The notes: generated from the letters alone by a model not told the origin. A stretch of 64,000 nt of DNA from Halomonas cerina (GCF_014192215.1 NZ_JACHXP010000003.1:1-64000); one strand, 5' to 3'. Counted from the first letter of the stretch, positions 1-8,500 are shown. Numbers and translations are program-made.

Positions 1-135
1 GCGCTGCTGGTGGAGAAGGGCATCGCCGAGCCGGGCGATCACGTGATCCTCACCCGCGGCGACCACATGAACGCCCACGGCGGCACCAACACCCTTAAGA
101 TCCTCGACGTGGACGAGCGACACCGCGGCGCCTGA
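1..135 (+). CDS. pyk: Pyruvate kinase, C-terminal end (partial)
   Basis: The window opens inside a gene in frame 1; 44 codons precede the TGA. The residues GDHVILTRGDHMNAHGGTNT match the conserved end of the C-terminal domain of pyruvate kinase, which makes pyruvate and ATP from phosphoenolpyruvate in the last step of glycolysis. The catalytic barrel lies outside the window, so the isozyme (PykA or PykF type) cannot be decided. The next gene starts about 100 bp downstream after an intergenic palindrome. Confidence 0.85.
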   Translation, partial: ALLVEKGIAEPGDHVILTRGDHMNAHGGTNTLKILDVDERHRGA

Positions 136-149
136 TTCCTTGCCAATCT

Positions 150-159
150 TTGTATACAA
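150..159. promoter_or_regulatory. Candidate GntR/FCD operator palindrome
   Basis: TTGTATACAA is a perfect 10-bp palindrome 74 bp before the start of the GntR regulator gene. FCD-type GntR proteins often bind short AT-centred palindromes of the TTGTATACAA kind, so autoregulation is a reasonable inference. The surrounding 70 bp show no second copy. Confidence 0.5.
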
Positions 160-232
160 TAATTCCGCTCGCCTGTAGGCAAACGGGAGCGGACATGCGA
201 AGCTTGCGACAGAATCAAGCGGAGGGATCACC

Positions 233-976
233 ATGAGCAACGCCTGGCAGGAGGTGGTACTGGCCGGGACCCGAACGGGGGGGCGCATTGGCGACCGTGA
301 CATCGTCGACAAGGTGCGTCGGGCAGTGCTGATGCAGCGCCTGCCACCGGGCACCAAGCTACCCGAGGTGACCCTCGGGGACGTCTTCGGGGTCAGCCGC
401 TCGGTGGTGCGCAAGGCGCTGACGAGGCTGGCCTCCGAGCACGTGGTCGACCAGCGACCCAACCAGGTGGCGAGGGTCCGGGCCCCGAGCATCGCGGAAA
501 CCCGCGAGACCTTCCATGCCCGTCGCCTGGTAGAGGGGGAGGTGGCTAGCTTGCTGGCCGGACAGCTCGCGGCCGATGCCCTGACCGCTCTCGGGGCAGA
601 GGTCGAGGGGGAAGCCCGGGCCCATGCCCGGAGTGACGAGCCGGCGCGCATCGAGCACTCCCTGGCCATTCATCACCTGCTGGCCGAACACTCACCCAAC
701 CGGGTGCTCGGTGCGATGCTCACCGACCTGGTGCTGCGGACCTCCATCGTCATCGCCCTCTACAAGCGGCGAGGGCTGGCGTCCTGCTACCTGGAGGGGG
801 ATCACACGGCCCTGTTGGCGGCGCTCGAGGGCGGTGAGCCGGAGGCGGCACGCCGCTGCATCCATGACCACCTCCATGGCCTGGAAGCTCTGCTGGACCT
901 CCGTTCCCGGGAAACCCCCATCGACCTGATGGCCATCCTGGGCTCGTCCGATGCGGCGGGGCAGACCCCGGGCTGA
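233..976 (+). CDS. GntR family (FCD subfamily) transcriptional regulator
   Basis: The 247-residue protein has an N-terminal winged helix (about residues 20-85, including LPEVTLGDVFGVSRSVVRKA) and an all-helical FCD ligand-binding domain from about residue 95, with the usual ETFHARRLVEGEVA entry helix. A GGAGG at 221-225 supports the start. FCD regulators usually sense small organic acids and repress neighbouring operons. The gene lies just upstream of modABC in the same direction, with a 100-bp gap before modA. Whether it controls molybdate uptake or only itself is unknown. The effector cannot be read from the sequence. Confidence 0.85.
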   Translation: MSNAWQEVVLAGTRTGGRIGDRDIVDKVRRAVLMQRLPPGTKLPEVTLGDVFGVSRSVVRKALTRLASEHVVDQRPNQVARVRAPSIAETRETFHARRLVEGEVASLLAGQLAADALTALGAEVEGEARAHARSDEPARIEHSLAIHHLLAEHSPNRVLGAMLTDLVLRTSIVIALYKRRGLASCYLEGDHTALLAALEGGEPEAARRCIHDHLHGLEALLDLRSRETPIDLMAILGSSDAAGQTPG

Positions 977-1076
977 AGGGGCCCGCGACGGTGGGCAAAC
1001 GCCTCTCTCGGCTTGTCCCGCCGCGGTGGCTGGCCGACAATGCCGGCACCTTGGTTTTCGGGTTCGGGATTACCGC

Positions 1077-1877
1077 ATGGCATCACTCCTTCGCTGGGTC
1101 GCCGTCGTCTGGCTGGCGCTGACTCCCCCCCTGGCCGTCGCCGATGTGCCCACGGTGGCCGTCGCCTCGTCACTGCAGTTCGCCTTCCCGGAGCTGATCG
1201 AGCGGTTCCACGCTACGACCGGTGAGAGGGTACGCGTCAACTACGGGGCTTCGGGAACCTTCCGTCGCCAGATCGCCCAGCAGGCCCCCTTCGAGCTGTT
1301 TCTCTCGGCGGACGAAGCAAGCGTACTGGCGCTATATGAGGCGGGCGTTACCCAGGACGCGGGGGTGGTCTATGCCATCGGCCACCTGGTCTGGTTGCAG
1401 CCGGCCGGGCAGGGCACGCTGCCCCCTGCCACGGCCCCCCTCGCCGCCGTCGAGCAGGCGATCGCGACGTACCAGGCGGGGGAGGGGCGCCCGCGAGTGG
1501 CGCTGGCCAATCCCGAGCACGCGCCCTACGGCGTGGCGGCACGCCAGGCCCTCGAGCATGCCGGCCTCTGGGAAGCTTCGGCGCCGCTGCGGGTGATGGG
1601 CGAGAATGTCTCTCAGGCGGCCCGCTTCGCCCTGACGGACGAGGCCCGGGGGGGGCTGGTGGCCTATTCCTTGGCCTTGGCGCCGACGCTGGTCGAACAA
1701 GCCGAGTACGTGCGGATTCCTGCCGACTGGCATGCGCCACTGCGTCAGCGCATGGTCCTGCTGCCCCAGGCCGGTGACACTGCCCGAGCCTTCCATGCCT
1801 GGCTGCAGGGCGAGGAGGCCCGGGCGATACTGGCCCGCTTCGGCTTCCAGGCGCCCGGCGCAGCGGCCGCACGCTGA
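1077..1877 (+). CDS. modA: Molybdate ABC transporter, periplasmic binding protein ModA
   Basis: The 266-residue product begins with a signal peptide (about residues 1-22, MASLLRWVAVVWLALTPPLA) followed by the ModA fold: VAVASSLQFAFPELIERF at the mature N-terminus, then the YGASGTFRRQIAQQAPFELFLSAD segment that carries oxyanion-contacting serines. It captures molybdate, or possibly tungstate, in the periplasm. The frame is open back to 951, but ATG 1077 gives a proper signal peptide. The stop overlaps the modB start by one base, which indicates translational coupling in modABC. Confidence 0.9.
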   Translation: MASLLRWVAVVWLALTPPLAVADVPTVAVASSLQFAFPELIERFHATTGERVRVNYGASGTFRRQIAQQAPFELFLSADEASVLALYEAGVTQDAGVVYAIGHLVWLQPAGQGTLPPATAPLAAVEQAIATYQAGEGRPRVALANPEHAPYGVAARQALEHAGLWEASAPLRVMGENVSQAARFALTDEARGGLVAYSLALAPTLVEQAEYVRIPADWHAPLRQRMVLLPQAGDTARAFHAWLQGEEARAILARFGFQAPGAAAAR

Positions 1878-2548
1878 TGGACTGGACGGCGCTGAGCGTC
1901 TCGCTGCAGCTGGCGAGTCTGACCTGCCTGCTGTTGCTGCCGCCCGGCCTTTGGCTGGGGCGTACCCTGGCCCTGTCACGCTTCCGTGGCCGGCCGCTGT
2001 GTGAAGCGCTGGTGGCGCTGCCGCTGGTGATGCCGCCCACAGTCCTCGGTTTCTACCTGATGCAGTCGTTTGGCACCGACGCCCTCTTGGGTGGCACCTG
2101 GCAGTCGCTCACCGGCGGCTCGCTGAACTTCTCCTTCAGCGGCATCCTGCTGGCCTCGTTGGTGGCCAACCTGCCCTTCGCCGTTCAGCCGGTCCAGCGG
2201 GCCTTCGAGGCGGTGCCGAGCAACCTGCGCGAAGCGGCCTGGTGCTGCGGCCTGACGCCCTGGCAGACCTTCCGGCGCATCGAGCTGCCGCTGGTCTGGC
2301 CGGGGGTCGTCTCGGCGCTGGCGCTGACCTTCGCCCATACCCTGGGGGAGTTCGGTGTGATCCTGATGGTGGGCGGTGCCATCGATGGCGAGACCCGGAC
2401 GCTGGCCATCGCCATCTATGACCGGGTACAAGCCTTCGACGAGCAGGGGGCGGCCCTCATGTCGGCGATGCTGCTGCTGGTCTCGTTCGCGACCATCGGC
2501 GTGGTCTACGGGCTCGGCGGACGCGGGAGGCGACCACGTGTCGGATGA
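1877..2548 (+). CDS. modB: Molybdate ABC transporter permease ModB
   Basis: This 223-residue inner-membrane protein has about five or six hydrophobic segments and the permease EAA loop (NLREAAWCCGLTPWQTFRRIELPLVWPG), which contacts the ATPase. The LGEFGVILMVGG segment near residue 155 is typical of ModB and CysT permeases. The ATG overlaps the modA stop, and its own stop lies inside the modC start region, so the three genes form one coupled unit. Confidence 0.9.
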   Translation: MDWTALSVSLQLASLTCLLLLPPGLWLGRTLALSRFRGRPLCEALVALPLVMPPTVLGFYLMQSFGTDALLGGTWQSLTGGSLNFSFSGILLASLVANLPFAVQPVQRAFEAVPSNLREAAWCCGLTPWQTFRRIELPLVWPGVVSALALTFAHTLGEFGVILMVGGAIDGETRTLAIAIYDRVQAFDEQGAALMSAMLLLVSFATIGVVYGLGGRGRRPRVG

Positions 2549-3701
2549 GCCGCTCTCCCCCACGACCGACGCCACGATTCCATCCGGCCGGCTGAGCGTA
2601 GCGGTTCGCCAGGCGGGGCCCATCCCCCTGGCAGCCGATTTCCACTGCGACCCCGGCGAGCTGCTGGCCCTGGTGGGCCCCTCGGGCAGCGGCAAGACCA
2701 CGCTGCTGCGCGCTATCGCCGGGCTCTATCGCCCGGCCCAGGGAGTGATCCGCTGTGCCGAGGAAACCTGGTTCGAGGCCGCCACGGGGCGTGCACTGCG
2801 TCCCCAGCAGCGTCGTGTCGGCCTGGTGTTCCAGGATTATGCGCTCTTCCCTCACCTCGATGCCCGGGCCAACGTGATGGTGGCCCTGGACCATCTGCCG
2901 GCGACCGAACGGCGCACCACCGCTGAGGCCTGGCTGGCTCGGGTGCGCCTGGAGGGTCTGGCTCGCCGCCTGCCGGCGGAGCTCTCGGGCGGCCAGCGCC
3001 AGCGGGTCGCCCTGGCCCGGGCCCTGGCCCGAAGCCCCCGGGTGCTGTTGCTCGATGAGCCCTTCTCGGCGGTGGATCAGGTTACCCGGCGCCGCCTACA
3101 GCGCGAGCTGGCCCTGCTGCGCGAGGAGATCCATGTCCCGGTGCTTCTCGTCACCCACGACCTGGACGAGGCCGCCGCCTTGGCGGATCGCCTCTGCGTG
3201 CTGCATGCCGGGCGCAGCCTGCAGCAGGCGCCGGCCGAGACCCTGTTCCGTCATCCGGCCAGTCCCGAGGTGGCGCGGCTGCTCGACCGCCATAACGTCT
3301 TTCGCGGCGTCGTGGAGGAGCGCGATGGCCTGCGGCGCCTGCGCTGGGGCCACTATCGGCTGGAAGTGGCCCATGGCCTCGCCCACCTGCCGGTGGGGAC
3401 CGAGGTCGCCTGGTACCTGCCGCACTCCGACGTGGTGCTGCATCGTCGCGGCCGCCCCTCCCGCGGCGAACGCGAGAATCCGGTGGCGGGCGTGGTGCGC
3501 GAGATGGCCGTGCTCGGCGGCATCACCTCCGTCACCCTGGGCGTGGCCCACACCGACGATACCCTGCGCTTCGAGATCGCCACCCACGCCGCCCGTCGCA
3601 ACGGCCTGGGTCGGGGCGAGGCCGTCCGGGTCTCGCTGCTGGCCGCTGGCATCCACCTGATGCCCGACCGACTCGGCCCTTTGTCAAGAGGAAGTTCATG
3701 A
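2538..3701 (+). CDS. modC: Molybdate ABC transporter ATP-binding protein ModC
   Basis: The 387-residue ATPase has Walker A GPSGSGKTT, the Q-loop region (VFQDYALFPHL), the signature LSGGQRQR and Walker B VLLLDEPFSAVD, followed by a C-terminal TOBE-like region (NPVAGVVREMAVLGGITSVTL) that can bind molybdate. I chose GTG 2538, preceded by GGGAGG at 2525-2530. It overlaps modB by 11 bp and puts the first beta strand near residue 15. The upstream part of the open frame is modB in another register. The stop overlaps the next start by 4 bp. Confidence 0.9.
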   Translation: MSDEPLSPTTDATIPSGRLSVAVRQAGPIPLAADFHCDPGELLALVGPSGSGKTTLLRAIAGLYRPAQGVIRCAEETWFEAATGRALRPQQRRVGLVFQDYALFPHLDARANVMVALDHLPATERRTTAEAWLARVRLEGLARRLPAELSGGQRQRVALARALARSPRVLLLDEPFSAVDQVTRRRLQRELALLREEIHVPVLLVTHDLDEAAALADRLCVLHAGRSLQQAPAETLFRHPASPEVARLLDRHNVFRGVVEERDGLRRLRWGHYRLEVAHGLAHLPVGTEVAWYLPHSDVVLHRRGRPSRGERENPVAGVVREMAVLGGITSVTLGVAHTDDTLRFEIATHAARRNGLGRGEAVRVSLLAAGIHLMPDRLGPLSRGSS

Positions 3702-4225
3702 TGCGTCCCACCCGTCGCCAGCTGCTGCTGGGCCTGGCCCTGCTGCCCGCCACCGCCCTGTGGGGGCCCTCGGTGCTGGTCACCCAAGCCAGTGAAGGGC
3801 TCGAGACCGTGCCCCTGGTCGTCCACGGCGAACGAGGGCCGCAGCGCTTGACCGTGGAGGTGGCGCGGCGTAACGCCGAACGCAGCCGGGGCCTGATGGA
3901 CCGTGACCGCCTCGCCCCGGATGCCGGCATGCTCTTCCTCTATGACGGGCCGTGGCCCATGCGCCATGGTTTCTGGATGTACCGCACCCGGATTCCCCTG
4001 GACATCGCCTTCATCGACGCGACCGGACGCATCCTCGAGATCCATCGCATGACGCCTTGCACCGCGAAATCGTCGAGCGATTGCCCGATCACCCGGCCGG
4101 CGGCGCCCTATCGGGCGGCGCTGGAGGTGAATGCCGGCTGGTTCGCGGCGCATGGCATCGTCCCCGGTGACTGCGTCAGCTGGCCCGGCGACGGCGGGCT
4201 GTGTGTCGATGACGGCGCCGGCTGA
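3698..4225 (+). CDS. DUF192 family exported protein
   Basis: The 175-residue protein starts with MMRPTRRQLLLGLALLPATA, a signal with a twin-arginine-like RR start (no full SRRxFLK motif), followed by a DUF192 domain: RRNAERSRGLMDRDRLAPDA, then GMLFLYDGPWPMRHGFWMYRTRIPLDIAFID. DUF192 proteins are small and beta-rich, and their biochemical role is not established. It overlaps modC by 4 bp (ATGA), so it is probably translated with the molybdate transporter. That linkage is suggestive only. Confidence 0.85.
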   Translation: MMRPTRRQLLLGLALLPATALWGPSVLVTQASEGLETVPLVVHGERGPQRLTVEVARRNAERSRGLMDRDRLAPDAGMLFLYDGPWPMRHGFWMYRTRIPLDIAFIDATGRILEIHRMTPCTAKSSSDCPITRPAAPYRAALEVNAGWFAAHGIVPGDCVSWPGDGGLCVDDGAG

Positions 4226-4398
4226 GCCGACACAGAGGCCCTGCCGCATCCCGTGCCTGCCGGTCGATGTCGCTTGCATGACCCTTCGATGACAGGGCAT
4301 CTTGGGCCTCGCCATCATCGTTATCTCGATTCCGACCCCAGCGATCCGGGATGTAGTCGCCCGTGGCCGATCCCGTGCCGATCCTGCAAGGACACGCC

Positions 4399-5409
4399 AT
4401 GACCACGACCCGTTCTCTTCTTCGTCCTGCCGTGGTGCTGGTCACTACCGCCATCATGACCGTCTCGCTCTTCGCCCAGGCCCGTGAACTTTCCGTTTCC
4501 ACCGTGCTCTCCGACGCCTTCCCCTGGGGGCAGGCCGCCGAGAAGTGGGCCGACCTGGTAAAGGAACGTTCCGGCGGTGAGCTGACCCTGCGCGTCTATC
4601 CCAACGCCCAACTGGTCAACGGCGACCAGACCCGCGAGTTCTCTGCCATGCGCTCGGGACTGATCGATGCGGCGGTGGGCTCGACCATCAACTGGTCGCC
4701 CCAGGTGCCGGAGCTCAATCTCTTCTCGCTGCCCTTCTTCATGCCCGATGTCGAGGCCGTGGATGCGGTCACCGGCGGCGCGGCCGGCACGATGGTCTTC
4801 GACGCCATCGAGTCTCGCGGCGTGATGCCGCTGGCCTGGGGCGAGAACGGCTTCCGCCAGCTGTCCAACTCCCGGCGGCCCATCGACGAGCCGGATGACC
4901 TCGAGGGCCTCAAGATCCGCGTGGTGGGCTCGCCGCTGTTCCAGGACACCTTCACCGCGCTCGGTGCCAACCCCATCCAGATGAGCTGGGCCGATACCAA
5001 GCCGGCGCTGACCACCGGGGCCGTGGACGGCCAGGAGAACCCGCTGTCGGTGTTCGACGTGGCGCGCATCGACCAGGCGGGCCAGGACCACCTGACCCTG
5101 TGGAACTACATGAATGATCCGCTGATCTTCGCCGTCAACCCGCAGGTCTGGGGCTCGCTCTCCGATGAAGAGCGCACCCTGCTGAGGGAGGCCGCCGAGG
5201 AGGCCGGGGCCTGGGAGATCGCGATGACCCGCGAGCAAGAGCCCGAACGCCTGGCGGCGATCAAGGCGCGCGGTGTCACCGTCACCGAACTCGACGAGGC
5301 GCAGCACGAGGCCTTCGTCGAGGCCACCGAGCCGGTCCACGACGAGTGGGGGCCGCGCATCGGCGAGGCGCTCGTCGAGGCGGCCCGGGCCGACATGCAG
5401 GGCGAGTGA
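4399..5409 (+). CDS. TRAP transporter substrate-binding protein, DctP family (orphan)
   Basis: The 336-residue protein has a signal peptide (about residues 1-28) and a DctP fold: GLKIRVVGSPLFQDTFTALG, PIQMSWADTKPALTTGAVDGQENP, which carries the family's substrate-binding arginine and the long connecting helix. DctP proteins bind C4-dicarboxylates or other organic acids in the periplasm for DctQM. I chose ATG 4399, with AAGGA just upstream, over an earlier in-frame start because it gives a clean signal sequence. No dctQ or dctM follows; only a short DctM-like remnant lies immediately downstream, so it must work with permeases elsewhere or be non-functional. Confidence 0.88.
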   Translation: MTTTRSLLRPAVVLVTTAIMTVSLFAQARELSVSTVLSDAFPWGQAAEKWADLVKERSGGELTLRVYPNAQLVNGDQTREFSAMRSGLIDAAVGSTINWSPQVPELNLFSLPFFMPDVEAVDAVTGGAAGTMVFDAIESRGVMPLAWGENGFRQLSNSRRPIDEPDDLEGLKIRVVGSPLFQDTFTALGANPIQMSWADTKPALTTGAVDGQENPLSVFDVARIDQAGQDHLTLWNYMNDPLIFAVNPQVWGSLSDEERTLLREAAEEAGAWEIAMTREQEPERLAAIKARGVTVTELDEAQHEAFVEATEPVHDEWGPRIGEALVEAARADMQGE

Positions 5410-5447
5410 CCCCTGTTCCTCCCGTCGGCGGTCGCCATCGGCCCGGA

Positions 5448-5528
5448 CTGATCTTCGAGAAGGCCGGGGTGGTGGCTCGGCTGGTGCACTTCGCCCAGGC
5501 GCTGATCGGCTCGCGGCATGGCGCGCTG
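5448..5528 (+). pseudogene. Remnant of a TRAP large permease (dctM-like)
   Basis: Read in the frame of 5448, this stretch gives 27 residues, EKAGVVARLVHFAQALIGSR followed by HGAL. They resemble the conserved DctM segment in which an (M/E)xxGIxxRL(V)xFAxALVGxxxGGL helix-loop occurs. It lies about 40 bp after the DctP stop, in the same direction, with no start codon context and no further homology on either side. The simplest reading is that dctQ and most of dctM were deleted. The match is short, so the call is moderate. Confidence 0.5.
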
Positions 5529-5535
5529 TGGTCCC

Positions 5536-6081
5536 TCACTCCTTGCCTTCTTGTGCCCCTTCCTCGCCCTGCAGCTCGGCCAGGGTGCGCTGGTAGAGCT
5601 CGGCGCTGGTGGCGTCGAACAGCACGAAGCGCACCCGCCGGATACCCGGGCAGTCGGGCAGGGTGTCGAGCACCGTCGACAGCGCGACGCGGGCCGCCTC
5701 GGCGGCCGGGTAACCAAAAGCGCCGGTAGACAGCGCCGGAAAGGCCAGGCTCTCGATGCCATGGCGCTCGGCCAGCTGCAAGGCATTGCGGTAGCAGGCG
5801 GCGAGCAACTCATCGGAGGGCTCGTCGACGCCATACACCGGCCCCAGACAGTGGATGACATGGCGGTTGGGCAGGTCGAAGGCGTCGGTCAGTACCGCCT
5901 GGCCGGGCTTGATAGGCGCCAGCGGGCGACCTGCCTCGGCGAGCGCCGGCCCGGCGGCGCGATGCAGCGCGCCGGCCACCCCCCCGCCGCTGCGCAGCTG
6001 CGCGTTGGCGGCATTGACCACGGTATCGATATCGTCCTGGCGGGCGATGTCGCCTTGGCGACACTCGATGGTCGCGTTCAT
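5536..6081 (-). CDS. Macrodomain protein (O-acetyl-ADP-ribose deacetylase type)
   Basis: The 181-residue product is essentially one macrodomain of the YmdB type: GDIARQDDIDTVVNAANAQL near residue 12, the GGGVAGALHRAAGP loop, then CLGPVYG and FPALSTGAFGYP, which line the ADP-ribose pocket. Such enzymes hydrolyse O-acetyl-ADP-ribose or remove mono-ADP-ribose. The start at 6081 has GAGGAGG upstream, better than the further ATG at 6159, which would add 26 unlikely residues. It is convergent with the dctP remnant and stands between two unrelated genes. Confidence 0.88.
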   Translation of the reverse strand: MNATIECRQGDIARQDDIDTVVNAANAQLRSGGGVAGALHRAAGPALAEAGRPLAPIKPGQAVLTDAFDLPNRHVIHCLGPVYGVDEPSDELLAACYRNALQLAERHGIESLAFPALSTGAFGYPAAEAARVALSTVLDTLPDCPGIRRVRFVLFDATSAELYQRTLAELQGEEGAQEGKE

Positions 6082-6137
6082 GGCATACCCTCCTCTCGTT
6101 GCGATGTTCCGTCTCGTTGCGATGTCCTGTCGGTTCA

Positions 6138-6998
6138 CTACTCCCAGTCTGGTCGCCAAAGTGGCAGGGCATCAATGTCATCGCGGCGATCCCGGGACAG
6201 CGGCAGCCGTTCCCGGGCCGCCGTCAGGGCGCCTCGGTCCAGCGTGAACCAGCGCAGGGCCTCCTCATTGCCGAACGTTTGCGGCAGATGGGTCTCATCC
6301 ACCAGCGGCGGGCAGAGCAGCGAGTGGCCCCAGGCATCGCCGGCCCGGTTGAGGCTCAACCAGTAGACCTGGCGCTCCATGGCACGAGCGGTGACGAAGG
6401 CGTGCCAACTGGCGAAGGAGAAGTCCGGGGTAAAGGCGACCGGGTGCAGCACCAGCTCGACGCCTTCATCGGCGAGGCGCCGGGCCAGCTCGGGGAAGCG
6501 CAGGTCGTAGCAGATCATCACGCCCACTCGCCAGCCGGCGATGTCGGCGACGAGCAGGTGCTCGCCGGGAGCGAAGTACGCCGCCTCGCCGGAAGCCCCG
6601 AACTGGGCACAGTGCAGCTTGTCATAGATACCCGCCACGCGGCCCTCCGGGGAGACCAGCACCTGGCTGATGACGTGTCGGGCGCCGTTGCGTCGGGCGC
6701 CGTTGCGTCGGGGCTCGTGCCGCCGCGCCGCCCCGTAGGCGACATGGCAGCCCAGTTCCCGGGCCAGGCCGGCGAAGGTCTCAAACACCGGTCCCTCAAG
6801 GTTGTCGTCCAGGTCGCGCAGGCAGGCGAAAGCGGCATCGCCGTACTCCTGGGCCGCGAGCTCCGGCAACACGACCAGGTCTGGTGTCGCCTCCCGACAG
6901 GCCTCGCGCAGGCGCCGTCCTAGCGACTGCAGGTGGGCAAGCTGGTCACCGCGGCAGCGGGTGCGGGGGATGCGGATCTGGCCGGCGAGTAGCTTCAT
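6138..6998 (-). CDS. Carbon-nitrogen hydrolase (nitrilase superfamily)
   Basis: The 286-residue enzyme has the catalytic triad contexts of the superfamily: Glu in VVLPELAAQEY, Lys in GIYDKLHCAQFG and Cys in GVMICYDLRFPELARRL. The YDLRFPE context is typical of amidase and omega-amidase branches, not true nitrilases. The start at 6998 (MKLLAGQIRI) begins the conserved first strand; the longer frame to 7082 adds a non-conserved leader. A 15-bp in-frame tandem repeat at 6677-6712 lengthens one surface loop (RRNGARRNGARH). The substrate is unknown. Confidence 0.85.
   Translation of the reverse strand: MKLLAGQIRIPRTRCRGDQLAHLQSLGRRLREACREATPDLVVLPELAAQEYGDAAFACLRDLDDNLEGPVFETFAGLARELGCHVAYGAARRHEPRRNGARRNGARHVISQVLVSPEGRVAGIYDKLHCAQFGASGEAAYFAPGEHLLVADIAGWRVGVMICYDLRFPELARRLADEGVELVLHPVAFTPDFSFASWHAFVTARAMERQVYWLSLNRAGDAWGHSLLCPPLVDETHLPQTFGNEEALRWFTLDRGALTAARERLPLSRDRRDDIDALPLWRPDWE
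6677..6712. repeat. In-frame 15-bp tandem repeat inside the carbon-nitrogen hydrolase gene
   Basis: The unit GTCGGGCGCCGTTGC occurs twice in tandem (6677-6691, 6692-6706) with the start of a third. Because the unit is 15 bp, it adds five residues per copy without breaking the frame. It encodes the RNGAR repeats on the minus strand. Confidence 0.8.
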
Positions 6999-7383
6999 GG
7001 CTCGGGCTCCCGGTGGGCATGGCGAGAGGACCGGGTCGGATACCCGGTTCCCGGCAGCGTACACCGTATCGCTTTTTTGCATATAGCCGTTTCAGCCTGC
7101 GGGGGTCGCAGGCGTTTCGTCCCACGCTGGCTCAAGGAGACGCTGCAGGCGGCGGGAGAAGGGGGTCGTGACAGGCGGCCGGTACAGGGCATGGGCGCCG
7201 AGGAGGGCCCAAAATTAACGCACACTAAACGTTGACCGGCACTAGACTTCAGGAGCCTCGAAAAAAGCCTCATCAAGCAGTCGTTTTTTTCGCTAAAGTA
7301 GGAAGAGGCGGTTTAGCCGCCGGCGGTCGCTACCGCAGGACTGCCAACTGAAGCTTTGCCCACAACGTCAAAGAGGTGTGTCA
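6999..7383. other. 385-bp intergenic region before the TAXI operon
   Basis: This gap separates the divergent carbon-nitrogen hydrolase and TAXI genes, so promoters in both directions are expected. It holds a TTGACC at 7232-7237 and short A/T runs near 7260-7290, but no convincing paired -10 box. AAGAGG at 7371-7376 is the ribosome binding site of the TAXI gene. No coding potential was recognised. Confidence 0.5.
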
Positions 7384-8361
7384 ATGAAACGCCATGCTTT
7401 CTCCGCCGCCGCCTTCTCGGGTGCGTTGCTCGGTGCCGCGATGTTCGCATCGCCGGCCATGGCACAGGAGCAGAAGTTCATCACCATCGGCACCGGTGGC
7501 CAGACCGGCGTGTACTACGTGGTCGGCCAGTCCGTGTGTCGTCTCGTCAATCGCCTCGACGACGCCAACATCAAGTGCAATGCCCCCTCCACCGGCGGCT
7601 CCGTGGCCAACATCAACGGCATCAAGTCCGGTGAGCTCGACATGGGCGTGGTGCAGTCCGATGTCCAGTACCAAGCCTACAACGGTACCGGCAACTTCGA
7701 GGGGGATGCCTACGAGGAGCTGCGTGCCGTCTTCCGTGTCCACGGCGAGCCGCTGACCATGCTGGCACGCGCCGATTCCGGCATCGAAGGTCTCGATGAC
7801 CTGGAGGGCAAGCGGGTCAATATCGGCAACCCGGGCTCCGGGCAGCGCAACACCATGGAAGTGGTCATGGAGGCCAAGGGCTGGACCATGGATACCTTCT
7901 CCCTGGCCTCCCAGCTGGACGCCGCCGAGCAGGCCGCGGCGCTGGCCGACAACAACATCGATGCCATGGTCTATGTGGTCGGCCATCCCAACGGCTCCCT
8001 GCAGGAAGCCACCACCACCGTCGATTCTCGCCTCGTCCCGCTGGACGGCCCGGTGATCGACGAGATCGTCGAGGAGCATTCCTACTACTCCAAGTCGGTC
8101 ATCCCCGGTGGCCTCTACAAGGGCAACCCGGACGACGTGCCCACCTTCGGGGTGGCCGCCACCTTCGTGACCGATGCCGATACCGACGAGGAAGTGGTCT
8201 ATCAGACGGTCAAGGCGATCTTCGACAACTTCGACCGCTTCAAGCGCCTGCACCCGGCCTTCGAGAACCTCGACCCCCAGGAGATGGTGACCTCCGGCAT
8301 CTCCGCGCCCCTGCACGAGGGGGCGGCGCGCTACTACCGCGAGCAGGGCTGGATCGAGTGA
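7384..8361 (+). CDS. TAXI family TRAP transporter solute-binding protein
   Basis: The 325-residue protein has a signal peptide ending near ASPAMAQ (residues 1-23) and a TAXI fold, beginning ITIGTGGQTGVYYVVGQSVC, then the CNAPSTGGSVANINGIKSGELDMGVVQSDV block that defines the family. TAXI proteins bind organic solutes (glutamate-like or other acids) for fused TRAP permeases. I chose ATG 7384, 7 nt after AAGAGG, over GTG 7378. The permease follows after a 139-bp gap that carries a strong hairpin. Confidence 0.93.
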   Translation: MKRHAFSAAAFSGALLGAAMFASPAMAQEQKFITIGTGGQTGVYYVVGQSVCRLVNRLDDANIKCNAPSTGGSVANINGIKSGELDMGVVQSDVQYQAYNGTGNFEGDAYEELRAVFRVHGEPLTMLARADSGIEGLDDLEGKRVNIGNPGSGQRNTMEVVMEAKGWTMDTFSLASQLDAAEQAAALADNNIDAMVYVVGHPNGSLQEATTTVDSRLVPLDGPVIDEIVEEHSYYSKSVIPGGLYKGNPDDVPTFGVAATFVTDADTDEEVVYQTVKAIFDNFDRFKRLHPAFENLDPQEMVTSGISAPLHEGAARYYREQGWIE

Positions 8362-8398
8362 TCTGCGGCGCCTGAGCCCAGCTCATCAGCCAGCAGCG

Positions 8399-8436
8399 AG
8401 AGTGCGCGGCCATCCACAGCGGGGGCCGCGCACTCT
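8399..8436 (+). terminator. Strong intercistronic hairpin between TAXI binding protein and permease
   Basis: A 13-bp perfect stem (8399-8411 with 8424-8436, GC-rich, 12-nt loop) lies about 40 bp after the binding-protein stop. No T-run follows, so it is probably a partial terminator or an mRNA 3'-end stabiliser, which would let the binding protein be made in excess over the permease. Confidence 0.65.
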
Positions 8437-8500
8437 GCGTCTGATGCACCGGCGCTTTCCATGGATTCAAGAATCAACCGACTCAGAGCAGGGCATGCTT

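Noticed and set aside
7232..7260. TTGACC as a -35 box before the TAXI gene
   Set aside because: At 16-18 bp spacing there is no TATAAT-like -10 sequence.
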